From: an uncultured Erysipelotrichales bacterium | GTDB taxonomy: Bacteria; Bacillota_I; Bacilli_A; Erysipelotrichales; Coprobacillaceae | Assembly (NCBI GenBank): GCA_910579135.1 | Contig: CAJTTM010000014.1 | Location: 3,805 to 67,804, forward strand | Reading direction: 5' to 3' | Length of the DNA stretch: 64,000 nucleotides | Part shown: one piece after another, positions 28,446 to 36,510 of the stretch | Layout of the letters: every line of letters starts with the position of its first letter | How positions within the stretch are numbered: position 1 is the stretch's first letter | Notes under the pieces: model-generated | Database searches by the model: none | Told to the model about the DNA's origin: nothing | What the model saw: only the letters and a program-made list of their open reading frames with translations | Translations under genes and position numbers: made by a program

Positions 28446-29403
28446 TAGTTTCTTCCTCCATTTCTAAAGCGTGCAATATATGATGAAAATCATAACTCAA
28501 TCCAATTGCTGGAACATTCTTATGAAAATGATGCATTAAATGATCATAACGTCCACCACTAATAATAGGTTGAGCACAATATGGAGAATATCCTCTCATC
28601 ATTAAACCTGTATAATATTTCATTGAAGGAACCATACATAAATCAAAGCTTAAATCTTTTATTGATTGTTGTTGATATAATTCTATCAATTCATTTAAAG
28701 CTCCTTTTAAAATATCATCTTCTACTATTTTTTCAATATCTTTAATCATATTAATATCTCCAATACTACTTGGAAGTATTAATAATAGTTCTTTTAATGA
28801 TCCATCTATATTTTTATTTCGAACTAAGTCTTTCATCATCGAAAAACTTCTTAAATGAATTATTTCTTCCATATTAGGATCATCAACAAGTTCTAAAAGA
28901 CGTTTATAGAATTTTGCTGATCCTAATACAAGTTTAACATTCTTTAACCCTAAACAATCTAAACTCTTTAAAATAATTTCCATACATTCCTTTTCTCCAA
29001 CTGTTCCTTTTTGTCCTATCAATTCAATCCCAGCTTGATAAAATTCATTAGTTCTTCCTTTGTGTTTCTTTTCTTTACGATAAACTTTACCAAAATAACT
29101 ATATCTTTGAACTTCATTTTCACAAGTTGTTACATATAATCTAGCAAGTGGTAATGTAAAATCAGCTCTTAAAGCAATTCTCTTCCCTTCATGATTGATA
29201 AATTGAAACATTCTTTCTTCTTCTATTCCTATATCCATATTATGATATAGATCAACATATTCAAATGAAGGCAATAAAACTTCTTGATAAGAATAAGTTG
29301 TAAAAATATCTCTTAGATAACCTTCCATCTTTCTTAAAGAAGCAACATTACTTATAATAGCATCACTGCTCTCCTCTGGTATTAAATATTGAAACTCTTC
29401 CAT
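28438..29403 (-). CDS. hisZ: ATP phosphoribosyltransferase regulatory subunit HisZ
   Basis: 321 residues from the ATG at 29401-29403, which has AAAGGAGG seven bases upstream. It is related to histidyl-tRNA synthetase: IFTTYSYQEVLLPSFEYVDLY, LRADFTLPLARLYVTT, and late SGGRYDHLMHHF. It lacks an anticodon-binding domain and is shorter than the roughly 390 residues of Bacillus HisZ. It completes the HisG-HisZ complex and should carry the histidine feedback site. It is the first structural gene after the attenuator. Confidence 0.92.
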   Translation of the reverse strand: MEEFQYLIPEESSDAIISNVASLRKMEGYLRDIFTTYSYQEVLLPSFEYVDLYHNMDIGIEEERMFQFINHEGKRIALRADFTLPLARLYVTTCENEVQRYSYFGKVYRKEKKHKGRTNEFYQAGIELIGQKGTVGEKECMEIILKSLDCLGLKNVKLVLGSAKFYKRLLELVDDPNMEEIIHLRSFSMMKDLVRNKNIDGSLKELLLILPSSIGDINMIKDIEKIVEDDILKGALNELIELYQQQSIKDLSFDLCMVPSMKYYTGLMMRGYSPYCAQPIISGGRYDHLMHHFHKNVPAIGLSYDFHHILHALEMEEETND

Positions 29404-29424
29404 ATCTTTTCCTCCTTTTATTAA

Positions 29425-29452
29425 CAAAAAAACGAGTCATAATGACTCGTTT
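29425..29452 (-). terminator. Attenuator terminator of the his operon
   Basis: AAACGAGTCA (29430-29439) pairs with TGACTCGTTT (29443-29452), followed on the minus strand by TTTTTTG and then the hisZ ribosome site. Upstream, GGG-TTATATC/GATACAG-CCC (about 29500-29525) can form a first hairpin next to the leader-peptide stop. Its distal arm continues into CGTTTTAT, which can pair with ATAAACG at the base of the terminator, as an antiterminator would. Confidence 0.88.
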
Positions 29453-29524
29453 ATCTTATATTTAAGCCATCATACATCCCATTGTTATTCAACTATAAAA
29501 CGGGCTGTATCTGATGATATAACC

Positions 29525-29581
29525 CTAACTAATCCAATGATGATGGTGATGGAATTGTAGTAATATAATTGTCTTTTCCAT
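29525..29581 (-). CDS. hisL: His operon leader peptide (five consecutive His codons)
   Basis: An 18-codon reading frame, MEKTIILLQFHHHHHWIS, starts at the ATG at 29579-29581 with GAGGTGAT five bases upstream and ends at TAG (29525-29527). Five adjacent His codons (CAT/CAC) just before the stop, followed by a possible first hairpin and then a strong terminator before hisZ, are the hallmark of ribosome-mediated transcription attenuation: low charged tRNA-His stalls the ribosome and favours the antiterminator. A TATTAT at 29604-29609 may be the -10 box. No T-box motif was seen. This ORF is too short for ordinary gene calling. Confidence 0.9.
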   Translation of the reverse strand: MEKTIILLQFHHHHHWIS

Positions 29582-29694
29582 AAATATCACCTCAGTTTTT
29601 AACATAATAACACATATATGAATAAAAAAAAAGATAAAAATGAAAAAAACTATAGTTAATTTCATAATCTATCTTATTATTACTGTTAAATATT

Positions 29695-30063
29695 TTATTT
29701 TTTATTTAATTCTTTGTATGTATCTATGAATTTTTGAGCATCAAAAACATAAATATAATTCTTTTTCTTATGAGATATCATAACACAATGTTTATTTTTG
29801 ATAGATATCTCTTGAATATCATTATAATAAATAACACTTGGAAGCATCGCAAACATCTTCCATTCATAAATCATCATCATATCATCGAATAAAACAATCT
29901 TATATCTAAATAAAAGAAGCATCAATGCAATAAAAGAAAGTAATAACGCCCCAATAAGTTGTATTTTATTTTGTTGTATTATTGAAATAATAACTGTAAT
30001 TAACATTGCTGTAAAAAGTAAAGAACATATAATTGTCATTCTTAATTCTCTAAACTTCTTCAT
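29695..30063 (-). CDS. Small membrane protein of unknown function
   Basis: 122 residues. Two hydrophobic spans (about 10-28 and 35-52) are followed by a cytoplasmic beta-rich tail of about 65 residues (ILFDDMMMIYEW, IYYNDIQEISIKNKHCVMIS). This resembles bacterial PH-like/YcxB-type membrane proteins in general shape. I do not recognise a specific family. It has its own position between the his leader and gdhA, transcribed leftward, and might read into the his leader, from which it is separated by about 110 bases. Confidence 0.5.
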   Translation of the reverse strand: MKKFRELRMTIICSLLFTAMLITVIISIIQQNKIQLIGALLLSFIALMLLLFRYKIVLFDDMMMIYEWKMFAMLPSVIYYNDIQEISIKNKHCVMISHKKKNYIYVFDAQKFIDTYKELNKK

Positions 30064-30278
30064 TCATATCACCCATATAAGCATATCATAAAAATACAGG
30101 AAAAAGAAGAGTTATTATTTATTATCATTATAAAATATAGTGTTATAAATTATTATTAGTATAAATATCATTTTTATAATTTATTATTAATGTGATAATA
30201 TTTATTTATGAGAATTATTTATTAATTTGTTTATTTTTTTTAATTATTGAATATAATAGTTATCAGGAGGAAAAACTT

Positions 30279-31625
30279 ATGAACAAATATATTGAGAAAG
30301 TGTTAAATAATTTAAAAGAAAAAAATACAGATCAGCCTGAATTCATTCAAGCTGTAGAAGAAGTTTTAGAAAGCTTAGAGCCAGTTATTGAAGCTCATCC
30401 TGAATATGAAGATATGGCTATCTTAGAAAGATTAACTGAACCAGAAAGAACTTTAATGTTTAAAGTTCCATGGATGAATGATCAAGGTAAAGTACAAGTT
30501 AATAGAGGGTATAGAATTCAATTCTCTAGTGCAATTGGACCTTATAAAGGTGGTCTTCGTTTCCACCCTACTGTTAACTTAGGAATTATCAAATTCTTAG
30601 GATTTGAACAAATCTTTAAAAATTCATTAACTACATTACCTATCGGTGGAGGTAAAGGTGGTTCTGATTTTGATCCACAAGGGAAATCTGATAGTGAAGT
30701 TATGAGATTCTGTCAATCATTCATGACTGAATTATATCGTCATATTGGTCCTAACGTTGATGTTCCTGCTGGCGACATTGGTGTTGGTGGAAGAGAAATT
30801 GGTTACTTATTTGGACAATATAAAAGAATTAGAGATTCCTTTGACAATGGTGTTTTAACTGGTAAACCTCTTCCATATGGTGGTTCTTTAATTAGACCAG
30901 AAGCTACTGGTTTTGGAGCTGTATATTATGGAAAAGAAGTTTTAAAACATTTTAATGATACTTATGAAGGAAAAACAATTGCAGTTTCTGGATATGGAAA
31001 TGTTGCATGGGGTGTATGTATTAAAGCTAAAGAATATGGTGCAAAAGTTGTTTCTATCTCTGGAAGAGATGGGTATGTTTATGATCCTGATGGTATTAAT
31101 ACTGATGAAAAGATTGATTTCTTATTAAAAATCAGAACAAACAATGATGTTAAATTAAAAGACTATGCTGATAAATTTGGTTGTGAATTCCATCCTGGTG
31201 AAAAACCATGGGGATTAAAAGTAGATATGGCTTTCCCTTGTGCTACACAAAATGAAATTGGTGAAGAAGAAGCTAAACAATTAATTTCTAATGGATGTAA
31301 ATATATTATTGAAGGTGCAAATATGCCTACTACTCCTGAAGGTGTTGCTTATTTCTTAGCAAACGGTGGAACTTTAGGTCCTGCAAAAGCAGCTAATGCT
31401 GGTGGAGTTGCAGTTAGTGCATTAGAAATGTCACAGAACTCTATGAGATATAGTTGGACTAGAGAAGAAGTTGATGAAAAGCTTCATAATATTATGATTA
31501 ATATTCATGATTCTTCTGTTGCAGCTGCAGAAAAATATGGTTTAGGATACGACTTAGTTAAAGGAGCAAATATTGCTGGTTTTGAAAAGGTTGTAGAAGC
31601 TATGATTTCTCAAGGAATTTATTAA
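30279..31625 (+). CDS. gdhA: NADP-type glutamate dehydrogenase
   Basis: 448 residues from the ATG at 30279-30281, eight bases after AGGAGG; the frame is open further upstream but that part is AT-rich leader. It is a family-I hexameric enzyme: PYKGGLRFHPTVN, the catalytic Lys in GGGKGGSDFDP, DVPAGDIGVGGREIGYLFGQYK, and a Rossmann motif VSGYGNVAWG. It assimilates ammonium into glutamate, or runs in reverse. TATAAT at 30252-30257 is a likely -10. It is monocistronic with a strong terminator. Confidence 0.95.
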   Translation: MNKYIEKVLNNLKEKNTDQPEFIQAVEEVLESLEPVIEAHPEYEDMAILERLTEPERTLMFKVPWMNDQGKVQVNRGYRIQFSSAIGPYKGGLRFHPTVNLGIIKFLGFEQIFKNSLTTLPIGGGKGGSDFDPQGKSDSEVMRFCQSFMTELYRHIGPNVDVPAGDIGVGGREIGYLFGQYKRIRDSFDNGVLTGKPLPYGGSLIRPEATGFGAVYYGKEVLKHFNDTYEGKTIAVSGYGNVAWGVCIKAKEYGAKVVSISGRDGYVYDPDGINTDEKIDFLLKIRTNNDVKLKDYADKFGCEFHPGEKPWGLKVDMAFPCATQNEIGEEEAKQLISNGCKYIIEGANMPTTPEGVAYFLANGGTLGPAKAANAGGVAVSALEMSQNSMRYSWTREEVDEKLHNIMINIHDSSVAAAEKYGLGYDLVKGANIAGFEKVVEAMISQGIY

Positions 31626-31632
31626 AAATATT

Positions 31633-31656
31633 GAGCAGTTCATACTGCTCTTTTTT
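31633..31656 (+). terminator. gdhA terminator
   Basis: GAGCAGT (31633-31639) pairs with ACTGCTC (31644-31650), followed by six T. Confidence 0.93.
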
Positions 31657-31690
31657 ATTACACTTCTAATAAAAACATAGATTTTGCTAT

Positions 31691-31717
31691 TAAAAAGGAG
31701 TTCAATTTTGAACTCCT
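31691..31717 (-). terminator. Terminator of the repeat-rich surface protein gene
   Basis: AGGAGTTCAA (31696-31705) pairs with TTGAACTCCT (31708-31717); the minus strand continues with TTTTTAATAG. Confidence 0.88.
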
Positions 31718-31723
31718 ATTTTT

Positions 31724-34700
31724 CTATTCATTTTCTTTCTTTTTCAATGAGAATAATAGAACAACCATAAATAATGATGTTAATGTAAGTACTGCAAATC
31801 CTGCAATTGAAGTATTATCTCCAGTTTTTACTTTCTTTTCATTTTTGATATCTTCTCCTTGAATATCAATATCTACTTCTCCATCTCCATCTTTATCTAT
31901 ATTTTTATCTGCAATTCCATCTCCATCTGTATCAATATTAAGATCTGGTTTACCATCTCCATCTTTGTCAATGTTCAAGTCTGCCTTTCCATCTCCATCT
32001 GTATCAATGTTAAGATCTGCTTTCCCATCTCCATCTGTATCAATATTAATATCTGCCTTTCCGTCTCCATCTGGATCGATGTTGATGTCTGGCTTTCCAT
32101 CTTTATCTGTATCAATATTCAAATCTGGTTTTCCATCATCATCTGTATCTACATTGACATCTGGTTTTCCATCATCGTCTGTGTCAATGTTGATATCTGG
32201 CTTAACATCTCCAATATTTGGCCATTTCTCATCTAAATCATCTGGTTTACCATCTCCATCTTTATCAACAATATTAATGTCTGGTTTTCCATTTCCATTT
32301 GGATCGATATTTATATCTGGCTTGTTATCTCCATCGGTATCAATGTTCACATCTGGTTTTCCATCATCATCTGTATCTACATTGACATCTGGTTTTCCAT
32401 CATCGTCTGTGTCAATGTTAATATCTGGCTTAATATCTCCAATATTTGGCCATTTTTCATCTAAATCATCTGGTTTTCCGTCTCCATCTTTATCTACGAT
32501 ATTAATGTCTGGTTTTCCGTCACCATCTGGATCAATGTTGATATCTGGCTTTCCATCTTTATCTGTATCTATATTCACATCTGGTTTTCCATCATCATCT
32601 GTATCTACATTGACATCTGGTTTTCCATCATCGTCTGTGTCAATGTTGATATCTGGCTTAACATCTCCAATATTTGGCCATTTCTCATCTAAATCATCTG
32701 GTTTACCATCTCCATCTTTATCAACAATATTAATGTCTGGTTTTCCATTTCCATTTGGATCGATATTTATATCTGGCTTGTTATCTCCATCGGTATCAAT
32801 GTTCACATCTGGTTTTCCATCATCATCTGTATCTACATTGACATCTGGTTTTCCATCATCGTCTGTGTCAATGTTAATATCTGGCTTAATATCTCCAATA
32901 TTTGGCCATTTTTCATCTAAATCATCTGGTTTTCCGTCTCCATCTTTATCTACGATATTAATGTCTGGTTTTCCGTCACCATCTGGATCAATGTTGATAT
33001 CTGGCTTTCCATCTTTATCTGTATCTATATTCACATCTGGTTTTCCATCATCATCTGTATCAACGTTGACATCTGGTTTTCCATCTCCGTCTGGATCGAT
33101 ATTAATCTCTGGTTTTCCATCTCCATCTGGATCAACGTTCACATCAGGGTATCCATCTCCATCAGTATCTACATCAACTGGAGTATCTTTCTTAACTTCT
33201 TCCTTCATATCTATTAACTTATAGTCAATAGTAAGTACTGCTGATGTATGAACAGCCGTATCTTCAAATACATCATCTTGATTGTGAGTCGCCTGAATTG
33301 TATAATTTTCTGGCTTGCTTAAATCAATCTCATCAACTTCATTTCCATCTTTATCTGTAATAACAATATTCTCAGGTTCAAATTTAACAATCACTTCATC
33401 TTCGCCTGTTCCATTTGTTTGAGGTCTTCCACTTGGATTTGTTAAGGCGTAACGTTGATTAAGCATATTTGCGAGTGCGACTTTATCCAAAATTGTTACT
33501 GGTTTATCTTCGCCATCCTCCGTTTTTACAATATTACGAGTAATCATATCCTTATAGTAAGCAACAAGGCGTTGATCATCATCCTCTCCAACAATATCAT
33601 AACTTGGCTCAAGTTTATCTAAAACTGGAACATCTTTGTCTTTATCTAATTCTGTTGTATCCTGAGGAGTAACAACTGAACCAGGTACTGTTGTAAATGG
33701 AAACTCCTCAGGTACTTCTTTTTTCTTTGCTCCTGCTTCAGAAACTTTATAATTATCATCACCTAAATATTTTGCAGTAACAATAAACTTACCTTCATCA
33801 TTCGCTGGTACAAGATAATTTTTTGATGTATAATCCATTGTTAAAGAAGCGCTAGCATACTTGTATCCTGAATTTTCTGCCTCATCTGTTACAAGATCAG
33901 AACTTGAAGATCCTGAACTTGGAGCTGTTAATTTTACTGGTTTTCCAACTCTTACACCATTAATATAAAACTGAACTGTTCCAGTTGGAGCCTCACAAGT
34001 TAAAGCTTCCTTAATCATTCCCTTTTCAACATTTTCGATGTTATTTGGCATAACGTTAGCTTTTAATACAATATTTGCAAAATCTGCTGTGCTCGTAGGA
34101 TCAGAAATACCATTCTTATAGTCCCAATGATAATCAACATCTACAACACGTGAATCAGCAGGATTAATAACTGCCCATCCTCTTGCACGATGTCCCCAAT
34201 AAGAATCCCTAAATCCTTCTTCGTTAGCATACTGTCTTGAAATAATTTGTATTCTATAAATTCCTGCATCAGCAGGCATTTTATATCCACCTGTTTGATA
34301 CTCCTCACCAATTGGATTTCCATCTATAGCATCATAACGTTGCAAAACAACTTCAACATTATCATTTTTATTTAAAACCTTTTTATTTCCTGCCTGATCT
34401 ACTGCTTCAATCGCATTTTCTGTTTTTTCAAAATCATAAGTATCAAAAGATAAACCATCATAATGTTTAGTTAAATTATTAATAAAATCATCTGGTAAAT
34501 CAAAATCAACATAACGTTTTAAAACAGCAGTACCATCACCTTTTGTATCCTCAATATAAAGAGGTTCAAGTGGTTTACCATTATATTTACATGAAACAGA
34601 AATTGTTTTTCCTTGAGTTGCTTGTGGTACCCATAAATATAACTTACCATCATCAAAATAAGAAGGTGCACCATATTCATATTTTTCTCCACCAATAGTT

Positions 34701-36112
34701 ACACTCCAATCTGAAATAGCATCATTTTTAATTCCTTCTGCTGACAAATTAATTGTAACCATAAATACAGGTTTTCCATCCTTATCAAATGCAACACCTG
34801 GGGTACTACCATTCATAAATTTATTACCACCAGCTGTTCTTATAGAACCACCTGTAATATAAACTTTACCAGTCCCATTAGCATTAAAATCTGGATTTGT
34901 ATGCAAGGAAGTTGGTAATAATGTTCCACCAGTTACACGAATTGTACAACCATTAGCAGTTGTTCCACAAGATCCACCAAATGCTGCCCCATGACTATAA
35001 CCTTTTGAAGTAATATAACCACCATTGATTGTGATATCACCACATACAAGTGGTCTAGTATTTGTTGAAGCACCTGTTTGTTTTGTTCCTGCAGTATTAT
35101 GAGCATATGAAGCTCCAATTCCAGCACCATGAGCAGATCCATAAGCATGAATTGTCCCACCATTAATTGTAATAGTACTTGCTCCTCCATAAGTTCCTGC
35201 TCCAATTCCAGCACCACCGCTATAAATGTGATCTGTTCTATCCCAGTTACTTGGACCAAAACCAGTTGGAACTGAATCTGCTGGAGCCACATTTCCTGTT
35301 GTATTATATCTCCATGCATGAGCATTAATTGTTCCACCATTTATAATCAAATGCCCAGCTGTTTCATTAAAACCAGAACCAATACCTGCAGACCCATGTC
35401 CACCATAAGCATTTAATGTTCCACTCCCATCAATTGTTACAGTAGAACCCTCACCACAATGTAATGCAGCTGCATACAAACTTGTTGCATTTAAAGTGTT
35501 CACAGTATCTTTCGCTAATATAATATTACAAGTTGTTCCACTTCCCATTATATTAAATGGAGAATCATTTGAAGCTGTATTTTGTATACTTACACCAGCT
35601 AAAGTAATGTTTGCAGTTATTCCTTGTTGAATCCTAATATTATTTGTATTAAATGTACTAGGATTCACATTTTGAATTGTTAATGGAGTTTCTGTTTTAA
35701 TCACAAGACTTGCTCCTTCTAGAGCAAAATCAGTTCCTTGCACTCCACCTTTAATTTTAAAATTACCTAATGTCACCTCGCTAGGTTGTTCATCATCTTC
35801 AGCAAGAGGATTAACATCATTTTCTTTATTTGTTTTATTTTTTTGTTGTGTCGTATCAGATTTTTGATTGAGTTCAACTTCTGATGAATCTGTTTCTAAT
35901 GAGTCCGTTTCTTTCTTTTCTTCATCATCAGTTTGTTCTGGAATTTCTTCATCTAAAAGCTCATCATTTTTAACATCATCAATCTGTTCAGTTATTTCTT
36001 CATTTGTATCAAGATTTTCACCTTCTGCATTAACAAACATAGCGCTTCCAAATGCAGAAAATAGAAGAAATGTACTGAGTGTTAAAGATATAATTTTATT
36101 CTTCTTTTTCAT
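31724..36112 (-). CDS. Surface protein with beta-helix-like domain and calcium-binding-type Asp repeats
   Basis: 1462 residues. A signal peptide (1-29) is followed by an acidic linker rich in Asp, Glu and Thr (31-115). A Gly/Asn-rich region (about 120-440) with repeated INGGTINAHA-like turns suggests a right-handed beta-helix or carbohydrate-binding fold. A middle part (about 440-970) includes Ig-like material. From about 975 to 1410 it carries dozens of 13-residue units of the form D-x-D-x-D-G-K-P-D-x-N-x-D, like thrombospondin type-3 or dockerin calcium loops. The end is KVKTGDN, a hydrophobic span and LKKKENE, a sortase-like anchor. It is probably a wall-attached adhesin whose stalk stiffens with calcium. 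Confidence 0.75.
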   Translation of the reverse strand: MKKKNKIISLTLSTFLLFSAFGSAMFVNAEGENLDTNEEITEQIDDVKNDELLDEEIPEQTDDEEKKETDSLETDSSEVELNQKSDTTQQKNKTNKENDVNPLAEDDEQPSEVTLGNFKIKGGVQGTDFALEGASLVIKTETPLTIQNVNPSTFNTNNIRIQQGITANITLAGVSIQNTASNDSPFNIMGSGTTCNIILAKDTVNTLNATSLYAAALHCGEGSTVTIDGSGTLNAYGGHGSAGIGSGFNETAGHLIINGGTINAHAWRYNTTGNVAPADSVPTGFGPSNWDRTDHIYSGGAGIGAGTYGGASTITINGGTIHAYGSAHGAGIGASYAHNTAGTKQTGASTNTRPLVCGDITINGGYITSKGYSHGAAFGGSCGTTANGCTIRVTGGTLLPTSLHTNPDFNANGTGKVYITGGSIRTAGGNKFMNGSTPGVAFDKDGKPVFMVTINLSAEGIKNDAISDWSVTIGGEKYEYGAPSYFDDGKLYLWVPQATQGKTISVSCKYNGKPLEPLYIEDTKGDGTAVLKRYVDFDLPDDFINNLTKHYDGLSFDTYDFEKTENAIEAVDQAGNKKVLNKNDNVEVVLQRYDAIDGNPIGEEYQTGGYKMPADAGIYRIQIISRQYANEEGFRDSYWGHRARGWAVINPADSRVVDVDYHWDYKNGISDPTSTADFANIVLKANVMPNNIENVEKGMIKEALTCEAPTGTVQFYINGVRVGKPVKLTAPSSGSSSSDLVTDEAENSGYKYASASLTMDYTSKNYLVPANDEGKFIVTAKYLGDDNYKVSEAGAKKKEVPEEFPFTTVPGSVVTPQDTTELDKDKDVPVLDKLEPSYDIVGEDDDQRLVAYYKDMITRNIVKTEDGEDKPVTILDKVALANMLNQRYALTNPSGRPQTNGTGEDEVIVKFEPENIVITDKDGNEVDEIDLSKPENYTIQATHNQDDVFEDTAVHTSAVLTIDYKLIDMKEEVKKDTPVDVDTDGDGYPDVNVDPDGDGKPEINIDPDGDGKPDVNVDTDDDGKPDVNIDTDKDGKPDINIDPDGDGKPDINIVDKDGDGKPDDLDEKWPNIGDIKPDINIDTDDDGKPDVNVDTDDDGKPDVNIDTDGDNKPDINIDPNGNGKPDINIVDKDGDGKPDDLDEKWPNIGDVKPDINIDTDDDGKPDVNVDTDDDGKPDVNIDTDKDGKPDINIDPDGDGKPDINIVDKDGDGKPDDLDEKWPNIGDIKPDINIDTDDDGKPDVNVDTDDDGKPDVNIDTDGDNKPDINIDPNGNGKPDINIVDKDGDGKPDDLDEKWPNIGDVKPDINIDTDDDGKPDVNVDTDDDGKPDLNIDTDKDGKPDINIDPDGDGKADINIDTDGDGKADLNIDTDGDGKADLNIDKDGDGKPDLNIDTDGDGIADKNIDKDGDGEVDIDIQGEDIKNEKKVKTGDNTSIAGFAVLTLTSLFMVVLLFSLKKKENE
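32123..33034 (-). repeat. Four tandem 228-bp units (two identical 456-bp super-repeats) inside the surface protein gene
   Basis: The same sequence start recurs at 32123, 32351, 32579, 32807 and again, diverging, at 33035, a strict 228-bp period (76 codons). Units 1 and 3 appear identical, as do units 2 and 4, so the real unit of recent duplication is 456 bp. Each 76-residue unit holds several D-x-D-x-D-G-K-P-D loops and one DDLDEKWPNIGD insert. Copy number may vary between strains or be collapsed in assembly. Confidence 0.92.
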
Positions 36113-36151
36113 CTTCTTCTCCCTCCATCAATTCATTTGTTCTACCACTTT

Positions 36152-36188
36152 AAGGAAACATTAAACAAGGTGGTTTGATTGTTTCCTT
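36152..36188 (-). other. 5'-leader hairpin of the surface protein gene
   Basis: AAGGAAACA (36152-36160) pairs with TGTTTCCTT (36180-36188) across a 19-base loop, in the transcribed leader 40-75 bases before the start codon. It could stabilise the mRNA. The rest of 36189-36470 holds the promoter and AT-rich sequence in which I see nothing else. Confidence 0.35.
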
Positions 36189-36221
36189 TTTAATACATTT
36201 TAAGGACTATCCCTCAATATA

Positions 36222-36249
36222 ATAATATCCCTTTATAATATTTTGTCAA
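36222..36249 (-). promoter_or_regulatory. Promoter of the repeat-rich surface protein gene
   Basis: TTGACA (36244-36249), a 16-base spacer and TATTAT (36222-36227) on the minus strand, about 110 bases before the start codon. Confidence 0.7.
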
Positions 36250-36472
36250 TAAAATATAAATCATTTTTAGAAATAATTTATATTTAATTTAGTGTTATCA
36301 CTATATTTTTCGCAAAATCAGATGTTTATTTCTTTATTTCATAAAAAAACTTAACAATGCATTATTTTATTTAAACATTACAACATCTATACCAACTCTA
36401 TATAAAGATCAAATTAACATTCTTTTTATTAAAAAATTTATAGAATCATGAAAATAACATCTTTACTTGCAT

Positions 36473-36504
36473 AAAAAAAACCGTTTACTTTAAGTAAACA
36501 GTTT
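36473..36504 (-). terminator. Terminator of the HPr-kinase-like gene
   Basis: GTTTACTT (36483-36490) pairs with AAGTAAAC (36492-36499), extended by AAAC/GTTT with one mismatch; eight T follow on the minus strand. Confidence 0.85.
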
Positions 36505-36510
36505 CCTTCC

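Noticed and set aside
29404..29700. T-box leader for the his operon
   Set aside because: No T-box AGGGTGGNACCGCG-type sequence or specifier stem; the poly-His reading frame explains the region better.
30192..30278. N-terminal extension of glutamate dehydrogenase
   Set aside because: The extension is AT-rich leader including the likely promoter; the AGGAGG-supported ATG at 30279 gives the normal length.
32123..33034. CRISPR-like array
   Set aside because: Repeats are 228 bp, contiguous, in frame and protein coding, without unique spacers.
31965..33224. 419-residue plus-strand ORF rich in Ser, Phe and Pro
   Set aside because: It is the antisense of the Asp-repeat array; the repeat has no stops in this frame. 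No ribosome site or signal, and the minus-strand protein has signal peptide, repeats and anchor.
34933..35340. 135-residue minus-strand ORF in another frame
   Set aside because: Shadow of the Gly-rich region of the 1462-residue surface protein.
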